A DNA stretch of 64,000 bases from Mitsuokella multacida DSM 20544. Its GTDB lineage: Bacteria; Bacillota; Negativicutes; Selenomonadales; Selenomonadaceae. The stretch lies in the NCBI RefSeq assembly GCF_000155955.1, contig NZ_GG697142.2, positions 281,646 through 345,645 on the forward strand, read 5' to 3'. Shown here in pieces: positions 1 to 8,358 of the stretch (positions are counted from its first letter, which is position 1; the number at the start of each line of letters is the position of its first letter). The notes beneath the pieces are model-generated. The model worked only from the letters and a program-made list of their open reading frames with translations, searched no databases and was not told the origin of the DNA. The position numbers and the translations under genes were made by a program.

Positions 1-290
1 CAGAGATGCGCAACGATGAGGGCGGCCTGCTGAAGATTGCCGTGCTCGAGCCGGCTGTCGACTTCCAGAAGCTCGAGGACGTCATGGTCATCACGGCTTC
101 CCGCGAGGCGCCGCCAGAGCCACTTAAGACGCCGCCGCAGACGCCGGGCACGGAGACAGACCCGGCGGCCCAGGCTGCTGAGCAGGCTGCCGCTGCAAAT
201 GGCGATGAAGATTCGTCCGATTCTTCCAGCTCGGACGGCTCGAGCAGTTCGGATAGCAGCGCGGACAGCGGAGAGGGGAGCGCACAATGA
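1..290 (+). CDS. mreC: MreC, C-terminal end (gene cut by window edge)
   Basis: Only the last ~95 codons are present and the frame is open at the left edge. The segment VLEPAVDFQKLEDVMVI resembles the end of the beta-rich domain of MreC, the periplasmic scaffold of the elongasome. It is followed by a tail of about 65 residues rich in Pro, Thr, Gln and Ala that ends in a run of Ser and Asp, which is probably disordered. The stop codon overlaps the mreD start (ATGA), and mreD and mrdA follow, which is the usual mreC-mreD-mrdA order. The assignment rests mostly on this context because the membrane anchor and most of the fold lie outside the window. Confidence 0.85.
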   Translation, partial: EMRNDEGGLLKIAVLEPAVDFQKLEDVMVITASREAPPEPLKTPPQTPGTETDPAAQAAEQAAAANGDEDSSDSSSSDGSSSSDSSADSGEGSAQ

Positions 291-781
291 AGAATGCAGG
301 CGTGACGGCACTCGCCGTCATCATCCTCTACGCGCTCCAGACCTCCCTGCTGCCGCTCATCGCCTATCATGGCGTGACGGCAGACCTCTTGCTGCTCTTC
401 GTCACCTCGACGGCTTTCCTCAAGGGAGCGCGCGTCGGTGCGCTCTCCGGCTTTGCCGTCGGACTCCTGCAGGACCTCGCGAGCGGGACCTTCCTGGGCA
501 TGAACGCGTTCACGCGCCTCGTGCTCGGCTTCTGCGTCGGCAAGTTCTCCGACCAGGTATTCAAGGAGCAGTTTTTCCTGCCGGTCGTTGCCTCTTTGGT
601 CGTGACGACGGCGAACTATTTTATTTTGGCGTTACTTATGCTATTATTAGGGTATCGCTTTAATCTGATGGGCCACATGCAGTACACGCTCCTGCCGATG
701 CTCATCTATCAGCTGGTATTCGCTTATCCGGTACACCGTCTGGCCTACGAGCTTGACAAGCGGTACGGGAAGAAAGCATGA
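287..781 (+). CDS. mreD: Rod shape-determining membrane protein MreD
   Basis: A 164-residue, very hydrophobic protein with about five predicted membrane segments, the usual size for MreD. MreD is an inner-membrane component of the rod-shape elongation complex and works with MreC, RodA and PBP2. It contains the family-like stretch LSGFAVGLLQDLASGTFLGMNAF, in which a Gly/Asp-containing helix is followed by GxNAF. Its ATG overlaps the mreC stop by four bases, which points to translational coupling. A hairpin with a short T-rich tail lies about 40 bases downstream, so some transcripts may end before mrdA. Confidence 0.93.
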   Translation: MKNAGVTALAVIILYALQTSLLPLIAYHGVTADLLLLFVTSTAFLKGARVGALSGFAVGLLQDLASGTFLGMNAFTRLVLGFCVGKFSDQVFKEQFFLPVVASLVVTTANYFILALLMLLLGYRFNLMGHMQYTLLPMLIYQLVFAYPVHRLAYELDKRYGKKA

Positions 782-821
782 CAGCAGCCTCTCTGGGGCA
801 GCAGACGTTTTGGCAATGATT

Positions 822-848
822 AAGGCACCTTGCGGGGTGCCTTTCGTT
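822..848 (+). terminator. Hairpin terminator between mreD and mrdA
   Basis: AAGGCACC (822-829) pairs perfectly with GGTGCCTT (836-843) around a six-base loop, followed by TCGTT. The weak T tract suggests partial termination or attenuation inside the cluster. The hairpin also argues against any mrdA start codon lying inside it. Confidence 0.6.
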
Positions 849-865
849 ATGGGAGAGATTCGATT

Positions 866-2647
866 TTGGATAATGATGAAATCAACAGCAGATTACGGAC
901 TTTGATGATCATATCGGTCCTGGTCATTGCCGTTCTCATCGGGCGGGCTGCCTACCTGCAGATCTATCAGGGGGAGTACTACGCCGGCCTCGCGGACGGC
1001 AACCGCATCCGCATCGTGCCGTCGATGGCACCGCGCGGCACGTTCTACGACCGCAACGGCGAGCTGCTCGTCACGAATCGCCCGGGCTTCTCGGTCTCGC
1101 TCCTGCCGCTGACCGCGCCAATCTCGGATGATGTCATCGACCGCCTGTCGGATCTTTTGAAGGTGCCGACAGATGAGATCAAGACGAAGATTGCCGGCCA
1201 CAGCGGCTTCAACCCCATCCGCATCAAGACGGATGTCACGCCGGACATCGTCTCCATCATCGAGGAGCAAAAGAGCCAGTACCCCGGTGTCGTCATCGAA
1301 GTGACGCCAATCCGTGATTACATCCTCAAGCAGGAGGGCGCGCATACCTTCGGCTACGTCAGTGAGATCAACGACACTGAGCTCGAGAAGATGAAGGACG
1401 AGGGCTACAAGTCCGGCGACATCATCGGCAAGTTCGGCCTCGAGAAGGTCTACGACAAGGAGCTGCGCGGCGAGAACGGCGGCCAGCAGGTCGAGGTCGA
1501 CGTGTCGGGCAAGCCTGTGCAGATCCTCGGCCGCAAGGAGCCGATTCCGGGCGATGATCTCGAACTCACGATCGATATCAACCTGCAGCAGGCGGCCGAG
1601 AAGGCCGTCGACGAGCAGCTCACGCAGATCGGTGCACACGCAGCGGCGGCCGTCGTCATGAATCCGCAGACCGGCGAGATCCTCGCGATGGTCAGCCGTC
1701 CAGCCTTCGACCCGAACCTTTTCGCGCATGGCATCTCGTCGAAGGACTGGAACCAGCTCAACAATAACCCGTACCACCCGATGGACAACAAGACCATCAC
1801 GGGTGAGTACCCGCCGGGCTCTACCTTCAAGATCGTCACGGGTACGGCTGCCCTGACAGAGGGCGTCGTCACGCCGGACGAGCAGATCTTCGACTCCGGC
1901 CATCACTGGATCATCCCGAAGGGCAATGCCGACGGCGAGGCCCTCGGCTGGCTGAACTTCCGCACGGCGCTCGCGCACTCGGATAACGTCTACTTCTACG
2001 AGATGGGCAACCGCCTCGGCATCGACCGCCTCGAGAAGTACGCGCGCATGTTCGGCCTTGGCGCAAAGACAGGCATCGACCTGCCGTACGAGGCAACGGG
2101 CCTCGTCGCCAACCGCCGCTACAAGGAGAAGAACTTCGATGACGGCGAGTGGTACCTGTCGGAGACCTTCGATGCCGCCATCGGCCAGGGCTTCAACCTC
2201 GTGACGCCGCTTCAGGCCGCGATGGTCATGGGCGAGATTGCCGCCGACGGCAAGCGCTACAAGCCGCATGTCGTCAACCGTATCATCGCGCCGGACGGCA
2301 GCGTCGTCAAGGACTTCCAGCCGGAGCTCCTGTCGCAGCTCGACGTGCCGGAAGAGGACATCAAGCTCGTCCAGGACGGCCTGCACGACGTCACGAAGTA
2401 CGGCACGGCAGCTTCGAGCTTCCGCGGCTTCACGGTGGACATCGCCGGCAAGACGGGTACGGCGGAGAACTCGCAGGGCCGCGATCACGGCTGGTTCGTC
2501 GCCTATGGCCCGTTCGACAATCCGAATATCGTCGTGGCCGTCATCGTCGAGAACGGCGGCTACGGTTCCCAGTCGGCCGTGCCGATTGGCCGCAAGATCC
2601 TCGAGGCAGCCTTTGGCCTCAACCAGGACAGCGGCGATAAGAAGTGA
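866..2647 (+). CDS. mrdA: Penicillin-binding protein 2 (elongasome transpeptidase)
   Basis: Class B penicillin-binding protein that cross-links lateral-wall peptidoglycan with RodA. One N-terminal membrane helix (about residues 11-31) is followed by a PBP dimerisation region and the transpeptidase domain. The three active-site motifs are visible: STFK with the catalytic Ser near residue 319, SDN near 372 and KTGT near 529. I chose the TTG at 866, which has GGGAGAG (851-857) at good spacing. The longer in-frame TTG at 830 lies in the loop of the terminator hairpin and has no ribosome binding site. The protein is then 593 residues, normal for PBP2. Confidence 0.95.
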   Translation: MDNDEINSRLRTLMIISVLVIAVLIGRAAYLQIYQGEYYAGLADGNRIRIVPSMAPRGTFYDRNGELLVTNRPGFSVSLLPLTAPISDDVIDRLSDLLKVPTDEIKTKIAGHSGFNPIRIKTDVTPDIVSIIEEQKSQYPGVVIEVTPIRDYILKQEGAHTFGYVSEINDTELEKMKDEGYKSGDIIGKFGLEKVYDKELRGENGGQQVEVDVSGKPVQILGRKEPIPGDDLELTIDINLQQAAEKAVDEQLTQIGAHAAAAVVMNPQTGEILAMVSRPAFDPNLFAHGISSKDWNQLNNNPYHPMDNKTITGEYPPGSTFKIVTGTAALTEGVVTPDEQIFDSGHHWIIPKGNADGEALGWLNFRTALAHSDNVYFYEMGNRLGIDRLEKYARMFGLGAKTGIDLPYEATGLVANRRYKEKNFDDGEWYLSETFDAAIGQGFNLVTPLQAAMVMGEIAADGKRYKPHVVNRIIAPDGSVVKDFQPELLSQLDVPEEDIKLVQDGLHDVTKYGTAASSFRGFTVDIAGKTGTAENSQGRDHGWFVAYGPFDNPNIVVAVIVENGGYGSQSAVPIGRKILEAAFGLNQDSGDKK

Positions 2648-2720
2648 TGAGTGGCCGCAGGGCTGCAAGGTCATAAAGGGTCGTAAGGTCATAAGATAGA
2701 GAGGAGAATCGGCAGTCATT

Positions 2721-3383
2721 ATGCATGATGAGATTGTGAAGATCAAGGGCGGGAGAAAAGGACTGCAGCTGAGTTTTGCAGAGGGCGCCTCTTTTGATGA
2801 CATCTGGAAGCACATCGAGCAGAAGCTCGAGTCCGGCTCCGGCTTTTTCCTGCGCGGGACGCTCGTGCTCGTGCCGCGCGAGCGCTTCTTGAAGGAGGAG
2901 CTTGCCAGACTCCAGAAGCTCTTCCACGAGCACGGCCTGATCTGCAGGACGATGGGGGCAGAAGATGCAGCGGCAGCTGAGGGAAAGCCTGCCGCTCCGG
3001 CCGCTAAGAAGCAGAAGACTGCTTCGCCTGCGGCCCGCAAGAAGGACCCGCAGGTGCAGGAGATGGTCGTGGTCAACCGCACGCTGCGCGGCGGCCAGGA
3101 GATCCGCACGGCGAGCTCAGTGCTCGTCTGCGGCAACGTCAATCCCGGCGCGCAGATCATCGCGGGCGGCAGCATCGACATCCGAGGCACCTGCCGCGGC
3201 CTCGTCCACGCCGGTGCCTCGGGTGATACGGACTCCTTCATCATCGCCGATCACCTGATGCCGACGCAGATCCGCATCGCGAACCTCATCGCGCGCTCGC
3301 CGGACCACATGGAGATGACGGAGCGCGCCGAGCGCGCTTCGATAAAAGATGGGCAGATTGTCATCGAACCGATAGAAAGGTAG
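2721..3383 (+). CDS. minC: Septum site-determining protein MinC
   Basis: Inhibitor of FtsZ ring assembly, recruited to the poles by MinD. The 220-residue length is typical. The N-terminal domain starts VKIKGGRKGLQLSF. A charged Ala/Lys/Pro linker sits around residues 80-110. The C-terminal beta-helix domain contains the Gly-rich NPGAQIIAGGSIDIRGTCRG segment that binds MinD. The GAGGAG ribosome binding site at 2701-2706 is rather far (14 bases) from the ATG. minD follows after 11 bases. The 70 bases upstream contain a duplicated AAGGTCATAA (2667-2676 and 2685-2694) with no clear role. Confidence 0.95.
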   Translation: MHDEIVKIKGGRKGLQLSFAEGASFDDIWKHIEQKLESGSGFFLRGTLVLVPRERFLKEELARLQKLFHEHGLICRTMGAEDAAAAEGKPAAPAAKKQKTASPAARKKDPQVQEMVVVNRTLRGGQEIRTASSVLVCGNVNPGAQIIAGGSIDIRGTCRGLVHAGASGDTDSFIIADHLMPTQIRIANLIARSPDHMEMTERAERASIKDGQIVIEPIER

Positions 3384-3394
3384 GAATAAGGGGT

Positions 3395-4186
3395 ATGAGC
3401 AAAGTTTATGTAATCACTTCGGGCAAGGGCGGTGTCGGCAAGACGACGACGACGGCAAATCTCGGCGTCGGCCTCGCCATGCGCGGCAAGAAGGTCGTTC
3501 TCGTCGACACGGATACGGGCCTTCGCAATCTCGATCTGCTCCTCGGCCTCGAGAACCGTATCATGTACGACCTCATCGACGTCGCAGAGGGCCGCGTTCC
3601 CTACAAGAAGGCCCTCGTGCGCCACAAGAAGTACGAGACCCTCTTCCTACTGCCGACCTCGCAGGTCAAGGACAAGACGAGCGTCAACCCAGAGCAGCTC
3701 GTCAAGCTCTGCGAGGACCTGCGCAAGGAGTTCGACTACATCCTCATCGACTGCCCCGCTGGCATCGAGCAGGGCTTCAAGACGGCCATCGCCGCCGCTG
3801 ACACGGCCATCGTCGTGACAATGCCAGAGATCTCGGCCGTCCGCGATGCCGACAAGATCATCGGCGAGCTCTCGCGCGCCGAGAAAGAGGACATCAAGCT
3901 CATCGTCAACCGCATCCGCCCGCAGATGGTCGAGAGCGGCGACATGCTCGACATGAACGACATCAACGACATCCTCTCGATCGACTGCATCGGCCAGGTG
4001 CCGGACGACGAGATGGTCGTCACGAGCACCAACAAGGGCGAGCCGTGCATCACGATGGAGCACTCGCTGGCCGGTCAGGCTTACCGCAACATCGTCGGAC
4101 GCATCTGCGGCGAGGATATTCCGTTCATGGAATTCCCGAAAGAGGGCTTCTTCCAGAGGCTCAAGCGCCGCGTGTTTGGAGCATAA
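3395..4186 (+). CDS. minD: Septum site-determining ATPase MinD
   Basis: Membrane-associated ParA/MinD-type ATPase that carries MinC to the membrane and is displaced by MinE. The deviant Walker A motif GKGGVGKTT is at residues 9-17, the switch region with DTDTGLRNLDLLLG follows, and IDCPAGIEQG is the Walker B/switch II region. The C-terminus ends FFQRLKRRVFGA, which fits the amphipathic membrane-targeting helix. The length of 263 residues is standard. It is preceded by AAGGGG and followed by minE after 12 bases. Confidence 0.97.
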   Translation: MSKVYVITSGKGGVGKTTTTANLGVGLAMRGKKVVLVDTDTGLRNLDLLLGLENRIMYDLIDVAEGRVPYKKALVRHKKYETLFLLPTSQVKDKTSVNPEQLVKLCEDLRKEFDYILIDCPAGIEQGFKTAIAAADTAIVVTMPEISAVRDADKIIGELSRAEKEDIKLIVNRIRPQMVESGDMLDMNDINDILSIDCIGQVPDDEMVVTSTNKGEPCITMEHSLAGQAYRNIVGRICGEDIPFMEFPKEGFFQRLKRRVFGA

Positions 4187-4198
4187 GGGGGGACAGGC

Positions 4199-4471
4199 AT
4201 GCTGGATTTGGTCAAGAAGATTTTTGGCAAGAAAGAGAGATCGGGGCAGATCGCGCATGACCGCCTCAAGGTCGTGCTGATCCATGACCGCGCCAATGTC
4301 TCGCCGGAAGTCATGGACAATCTCAAGAATGACATCATCAAGGTCATCTCGAATTACATGGACATCAATCAGAAGGATATGGATATCTCGCTCGAGAACG
4401 ACGACAACTCCGTCGCGCTCGTCGCGAATATCCCGGTCAACTGCATGAAGCACGACGCGGGAAAGAAGTGA
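4199..4471 (+). CDS. minE: Cell division topological specificity factor MinE
   Basis: A 90-residue MinE, which stimulates MinD ATPase and confines MinCD to the poles. The N-terminal MLDLVKKIFGKK is the amphipathic membrane-binding helix. The segment HDRLKVVLIHDRANVSPEVMD holds the conserved MinD contact helix/strand (R-L-K-V-V-L-I-H-D-R). The C-terminal half is the topological specificity domain. A strong GGGGGG-rich ribosome binding site lies just upstream, and the gene sits directly between minD and rodA. Confidence 0.96.
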   Translation: MLDLVKKIFGKKERSGQIAHDRLKVVLIHDRANVSPEVMDNLKNDIIKVISNYMDINQKDMDISLENDDNSVALVANIPVNCMKHDAGKK

Positions 4472-4484
4472 GAAGACGTACGGA

Positions 4485-5591
4485 ATGATGAACAAACGTT
4501 ATCTGCGTCGAACGGACTACATCCTCATTGCTGCGACGGCGGCCATCATCATCATGAGCCTCGTCATCATCGGCAGTGCGACGCACATCAATACACCGAG
4601 TGAGGAGCGCTACTGGTTCGTCCAGCGTCAGGGCATCTTTGCGCTCGTAAACGTCGCCCTGGCGGCCTTCCTCATGAATTTTGACTACAAGGTCCTGCAG
4701 GGATACGGCAACAAGCTCTACGTGTTCAACCTCATCCTGCTCGTGGCCGTCATGCTCGTCGGCCAGTCGGCACTCGGCGCCCAGCGCTGGATCACGATCG
4801 GTCCAATCAGCATCCAGCCGTCGGAGTTCTCGAAGCTCATCATGATCATCTCGATCGCGACGATGCTCGACGATAAGATCGGTCACCTCAATACGATACG
4901 CGACCTCGTGCCCGTCGCGGCCTATGTCGGCGTGCCGTTCCTCTTGGTCTTGAAGCAGCCGGACCTTGGCACTTCGCTCGTCTTCATGGCCATCTTCTTC
5001 GGCATGGTCTACATCGCCGGCATCAACAAGAAGCTGCTCCTCGGCATCTTCGCCGCAGGCATCGCGGCGTTCCCGCTGTTCTGGCACTTCCTCAAGGATT
5101 ACCAGAAGATGCGCCTGACGGTCTTCATGAACCCGAACGTCGACCCACTGGGCTCGGGCTATCACATCATCCAGTCCAAGATTGCCATCGGTTCGGGCAT
5201 GCTCTTCGGCAAAGGACTCTTTGGCGGCACGCAGAGCCAGCTGAACTTCCTGCCGGAGAACCACACCGACTTCATCTTCGCCGTCGTCGGCGAGGAACTC
5301 GGCTTCGTCGGCGTGACGTTCCTGCTGCTCCTCTACCTCATCGTGCTCTGGCGCGGTGTCGTGACGGCGCGCGACGCGGGCGACACGTTCGGCCGCCTGC
5401 TGGCCACGGGCATCACTTCGATGCTGGCCTTCCATGTGCTCGTCAACGTCGGCATGACGATGGGCATCATGCCGGTCACCGGCATCCCGCTCCCGCTCAT
5501 GAGCTATGGTGTCAGCTCGCTGACGACGAACATCATGTCGATCGCCATCCTGCTCAACATCGAGCGGCGCAAACAAAAACTAGTCTTTTAG
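4485..5591 (+). CDS. rodA: Peptidoglycan glycosyltransferase RodA (SEDS family)
   Basis: Polytopic SEDS glycosyltransferase that polymerises glycan strands for the elongasome with PBP2. About ten membrane segments are predicted over 368 residues. Family signatures are GAQRWITIGPISIQPSEFSK near residues 102-121, KQPDLGTS near 162-169, the NFLPENHTDFIFAVVGEELG stretch and PLPLMSYGVSS near the C-terminus. The position after minE and in the same cluster as mrdA favours RodA over FtsW. A terminator follows within 20 bases. Confidence 0.96.
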   Translation: MMNKRYLRRTDYILIAATAAIIIMSLVIIGSATHINTPSEERYWFVQRQGIFALVNVALAAFLMNFDYKVLQGYGNKLYVFNLILLVAVMLVGQSALGAQRWITIGPISIQPSEFSKLIMIISIATMLDDKIGHLNTIRDLVPVAAYVGVPFLLVLKQPDLGTSLVFMAIFFGMVYIAGINKKLLLGIFAAGIAAFPLFWHFLKDYQKMRLTVFMNPNVDPLGSGYHIIQSKIAIGSGMLFGKGLFGGTQSQLNFLPENHTDFIFAVVGEELGFVGVTFLLLLYLIVLWRGVVTARDAGDTFGRLLATGITSMLAFHVLVNVGMTMGIMPVTGIPLPLMSYGVSSLTTNIMSIAILLNIERRKQKLVF

Positions 5592-5608
5592 ATGGGCCAG
5601 AGGGCCCA

Positions 5609-5650
5609 GCCTTCCCTGTTTCGGTCCCGAGAGAGGGGAGGCTTTTTTTG
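5609..5650 (+). terminator. Terminator after rodA
   Basis: GCCTTCCC (5609-5616) can pair with GGGGAGGC (5635-5642), followed directly by TTTTTTT. It closes the mre/mrd/min/rodA cluster. Confidence 0.8.
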
Positions 5651-5671
5651 AGATACGGAGGAAATCAACCA

Positions 5672-8317
5672 ATGGTACGACTCGAACACGAAGTGCTGCA
5701 GTCCGTCCTGAAGCCAGCGCGCTACACGGGCGGCGAGTGGAATGCCGTTATCAAGGACCATGCAGCGGTCGACTGCACCTGGGCGCTGGCCCTGCCGGAT
5801 GTCTACGAGGTCGGCATGAGCAACCTCGGCCTCGCCATCCTGTACGAAGTGCTCAACCGCCGGCAGGATATCGCGGCGGAGCGCGTCTACGCGCCCTGGA
5901 CAGACATGGAGGAGGAGATGCGCAAGCGCAAGATGCCGCTCTTCTCGCTCGAGACGAAGACGGAGATCGCCTCCTTTGACTTCGTCGGCTTCTCGTTGCA
6001 GTACGAGATGATCTACACGAACGTGCTCAACATGCTCGACCTCGCCGGCATCCCGCTCTATGCGAAGGACCGCGGTGAAGACATGCCATTCATCGTCGGC
6101 GGCGGTCCATGCGTCTACAACGTCGAGCCAGTGGCCGACTTCTTCGACTTCTTCATCGTCGGCGAGGGCGAAGAGGCCATCGTCGAGGTGTCGGACGCCT
6201 TCATGGCTTGGGATAAGGCAGGCCGACCGGGCGGCCGCAAGGGCTTCCTGCGGCGCCTGCTCTCGGCCGATGGCATCTATGTGCCGTCGTTCTACGAGCC
6301 AGAGTACGACGAAGAAGGCAACTACAAGGACCTGCGCCCGCTCGCGGAAGCGGCCAAGCCCGTCATCTACAAGCGCGTCATCCGCGACATGGATGACGCC
6401 ATCTCGGTCGAGCATCCCATCGTGCCCTACATGGACATCGTGCACAACCGCATCATGCTCGAGCTCTTCCGCGGCTGCTCGCGCGGCTGCCGCTTCTGCC
6501 AGGCTGGCATCTGCTACCGCCCGGCCCGCGAGCGCACGGAGGAGAACTTGCGCAAGATGGCCCGCGGCCTCGTCGATGCGACGGGCTACGACGAGATGAG
6601 CCTGACCTCGCTGTCGTCGGCCGACTACTCCTGCCTCGGCCGACTCGTCGACGACCTCATGGCGGACTTCCGCGACGAGAAGGTCAGCTTCTCGCTGCCG
6701 TCCCTGCGCATTGACAGCTTCTCCATCGACCTCGCCCACAAGATGCAGCAGGTGAGGAAGTCCGGCCTGACGTTCGCGCCGGAGGCGGGCACGCAGCGCC
6801 TGCGCGACGTCATCAACAAGGGCGTGACGGAGGAGAACCTCATGAAGGCCTGCGGCGCCGCGTTCCGACAGGGCTGGAAGCAGGTCAAGCTCTACTTCAT
6901 GATGGGCCTGCCGACGGAGACGGACGAAGACGTCATCGGCATCGCCGAGCTCGCCAAGAAGGTCGTCGACCTCTACACCAAGATCAAGGGTAAGCGCGGC
7001 TGCAAGGTCACGATCTCCGTCGCCTGCTTCGTGCCGAAGCCCTACACGCCGTTCCAGTGGTTCGGCCAGCTGCCCATCGAGGAGTTCCAGCGCCGCCAGC
7101 AGTTGCTCAAGGAGCACATCACGGACCGCGCCATCACCTTCAACTACCACGATGCGCGCCTCTCCGTCATCGAGGGCGTCTTCGCGCGCGGCGACCGCCG
7201 CCTCGCGAAGGTGCTCCATCAGGCATGGCAGGACGGCGCGAAGTTCGACGGCTGGTCGGACCTCTACCGCGATGACGTCTGGCACGAAGCGTTCCGCAAG
7301 TGCGGCGTCGACATGGGCTACTACAACCTGCGCACGCGCAACTTCAATGAGCCGCTGCCGTGGATCATCACCTCGCCGGGCGTCAACCAGGAGTTCCTGC
7401 TGCGCGAGTGGCACCACGCGATGAACGCGAGCCTGACCGAGGACTGCCGCCGCGGCCGCTGCACGGCCTGCGGCATCTGCCCGAACCTCGGCGTACACGT
7501 CATCGACTACAAGAAGCAGGAAGACGCGCGCCTTGAGTCAGAGCAGGAAAAGGCAGTTGTCGAGAAACAGCAAACAGCGGAGACGACGCCTGCACCGGCA
7601 AACGACCCGAAAGGCCCCGGCCGCCCGCGCACGCTCTACGCTTGGCGCGCCGAGATCACGAAGGGCGAGGAGCTTCGCTACGTCTCGCATCTCGACTACG
7701 CGAACCTCTTCCTGCGCGCCTTCGACCGCGCCAAGCTGCCGATGGCCTATTCGGAGGGCTTCAACCCGCACATGAAGGTGGCCTTTGCCTCGGCCCTCTC
7801 GCTCGGCGTCACGAGCGCCTCGGAGTACATGGACTTCGAGCTCACGAAGCCGCTGTGCCAGCCGGAGATCTTCGACCGCCTGCAGAAGGAACTGCCGCCG
7901 GGCGCGAAGCTCCTGAAGCTCCGCGAGATCAAGGGCAAGCACAAGGCCCTGATGTCGGAGGCCGACGAGGCCATCTACAAGCTGCGCGTGCCATTTGCGG
8001 GCACGGAGGCCGAAGCGCAGAGGAGCATCGACGCCTACAACAAGGCGGGCGAGGCCGTCTGGCACCGCGTGACGCCCAAGAAGACGCGCGACATCGAGAC
8101 GAAGCAGTACATGAAGAAGCCCGTCGCCTTTGCCGTAGCGGACGGCGAGCTCCGACTGACGATGGACATCGTCATCACGCAGTCGGGCAGCGTCAAGCCG
8201 CTCGAAGTCCTCGCGCTGATTGCCAAGGACTTCGGTCTCGCCGTGAATCCGGCCGAGGCCCTCATTGAGCGTCAAGGCATTTTCGGCAATGGCAAGAAGC
8301 TTATCGACCTTGTCTGA
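5672..8317 (+). CDS. B12-binding-like radical SAM protein fused to a DUF2344 domain
   Basis: An 881-residue protein. Residues ~1-180 resemble the B12-binding-like N-terminus of the radical SAM family called TIGR03960. The radical SAM core carries CSRGCRFCQ, the CxxxCxxC site for a 4Fe-4S cluster. A later Cys cluster CRRGRCTACGICPNLG may bind another metal or cluster. The last ~240 residues, beginning LYAWRAEITKGEELRYVSHLDY, match the DUF2344 (TIGR03936) domain. This fused form next to RNase G is common in Firmicutes, and its reaction is not known to me. I chose the ATG at 5672 with GGAGGAAAT upstream, because the in-frame TTG at 5648 lies in the rodA terminator. Confidence 0.85.
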   Translation: MVRLEHEVLQSVLKPARYTGGEWNAVIKDHAAVDCTWALALPDVYEVGMSNLGLAILYEVLNRRQDIAAERVYAPWTDMEEEMRKRKMPLFSLETKTEIASFDFVGFSLQYEMIYTNVLNMLDLAGIPLYAKDRGEDMPFIVGGGPCVYNVEPVADFFDFFIVGEGEEAIVEVSDAFMAWDKAGRPGGRKGFLRRLLSADGIYVPSFYEPEYDEEGNYKDLRPLAEAAKPVIYKRVIRDMDDAISVEHPIVPYMDIVHNRIMLELFRGCSRGCRFCQAGICYRPARERTEENLRKMARGLVDATGYDEMSLTSLSSADYSCLGRLVDDLMADFRDEKVSFSLPSLRIDSFSIDLAHKMQQVRKSGLTFAPEAGTQRLRDVINKGVTEENLMKACGAAFRQGWKQVKLYFMMGLPTETDEDVIGIAELAKKVVDLYTKIKGKRGCKVTISVACFVPKPYTPFQWFGQLPIEEFQRRQQLLKEHITDRAITFNYHDARLSVIEGVFARGDRRLAKVLHQAWQDGAKFDGWSDLYRDDVWHEAFRKCGVDMGYYNLRTRNFNEPLPWIITSPGVNQEFLLREWHHAMNASLTEDCRRGRCTACGICPNLGVHVIDYKKQEDARLESEQEKAVVEKQQTAETTPAPANDPKGPGRPRTLYAWRAEITKGEELRYVSHLDYANLFLRAFDRAKLPMAYSEGFNPHMKVAFASALSLGVTSASEYMDFELTKPLCQPEIFDRLQKELPPGAKLLKLREIKGKHKALMSEADEAIYKLRVPFAGTEAEAQRSIDAYNKAGEAVWHRVTPKKTRDIETKQYMKKPVAFAVADGELRLTMDIVITQSGSVKPLEVLALIAKDFGLAVNPAEALIERQGIFGNGKKLIDLV

Positions 8318-8358
8318 GCAAAGAGCGGATATCGTATAGATTGGAGTGAGGTGACGTC

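Noticed and set aside
893-3244. A very long open frame (~780 codons) on the minus strand opposite mrdA and minC
   Set aside because: It is a by-product of high GC at third positions of the plus-strand genes. Its translation is low-complexity Arg/Val/Asp/Leu-rich and matches no family. Similar long antisense frames opposite rhaA/rhaD, the GH13-GH77 fusion and serA were rejected for the same reason.
5648-5671. Upstream TTG start for the radical SAM protein
   Set aside because: It lies in the T run of the rodA terminator, and the ATG at 5672 has GGAGGAAAT in front of it.
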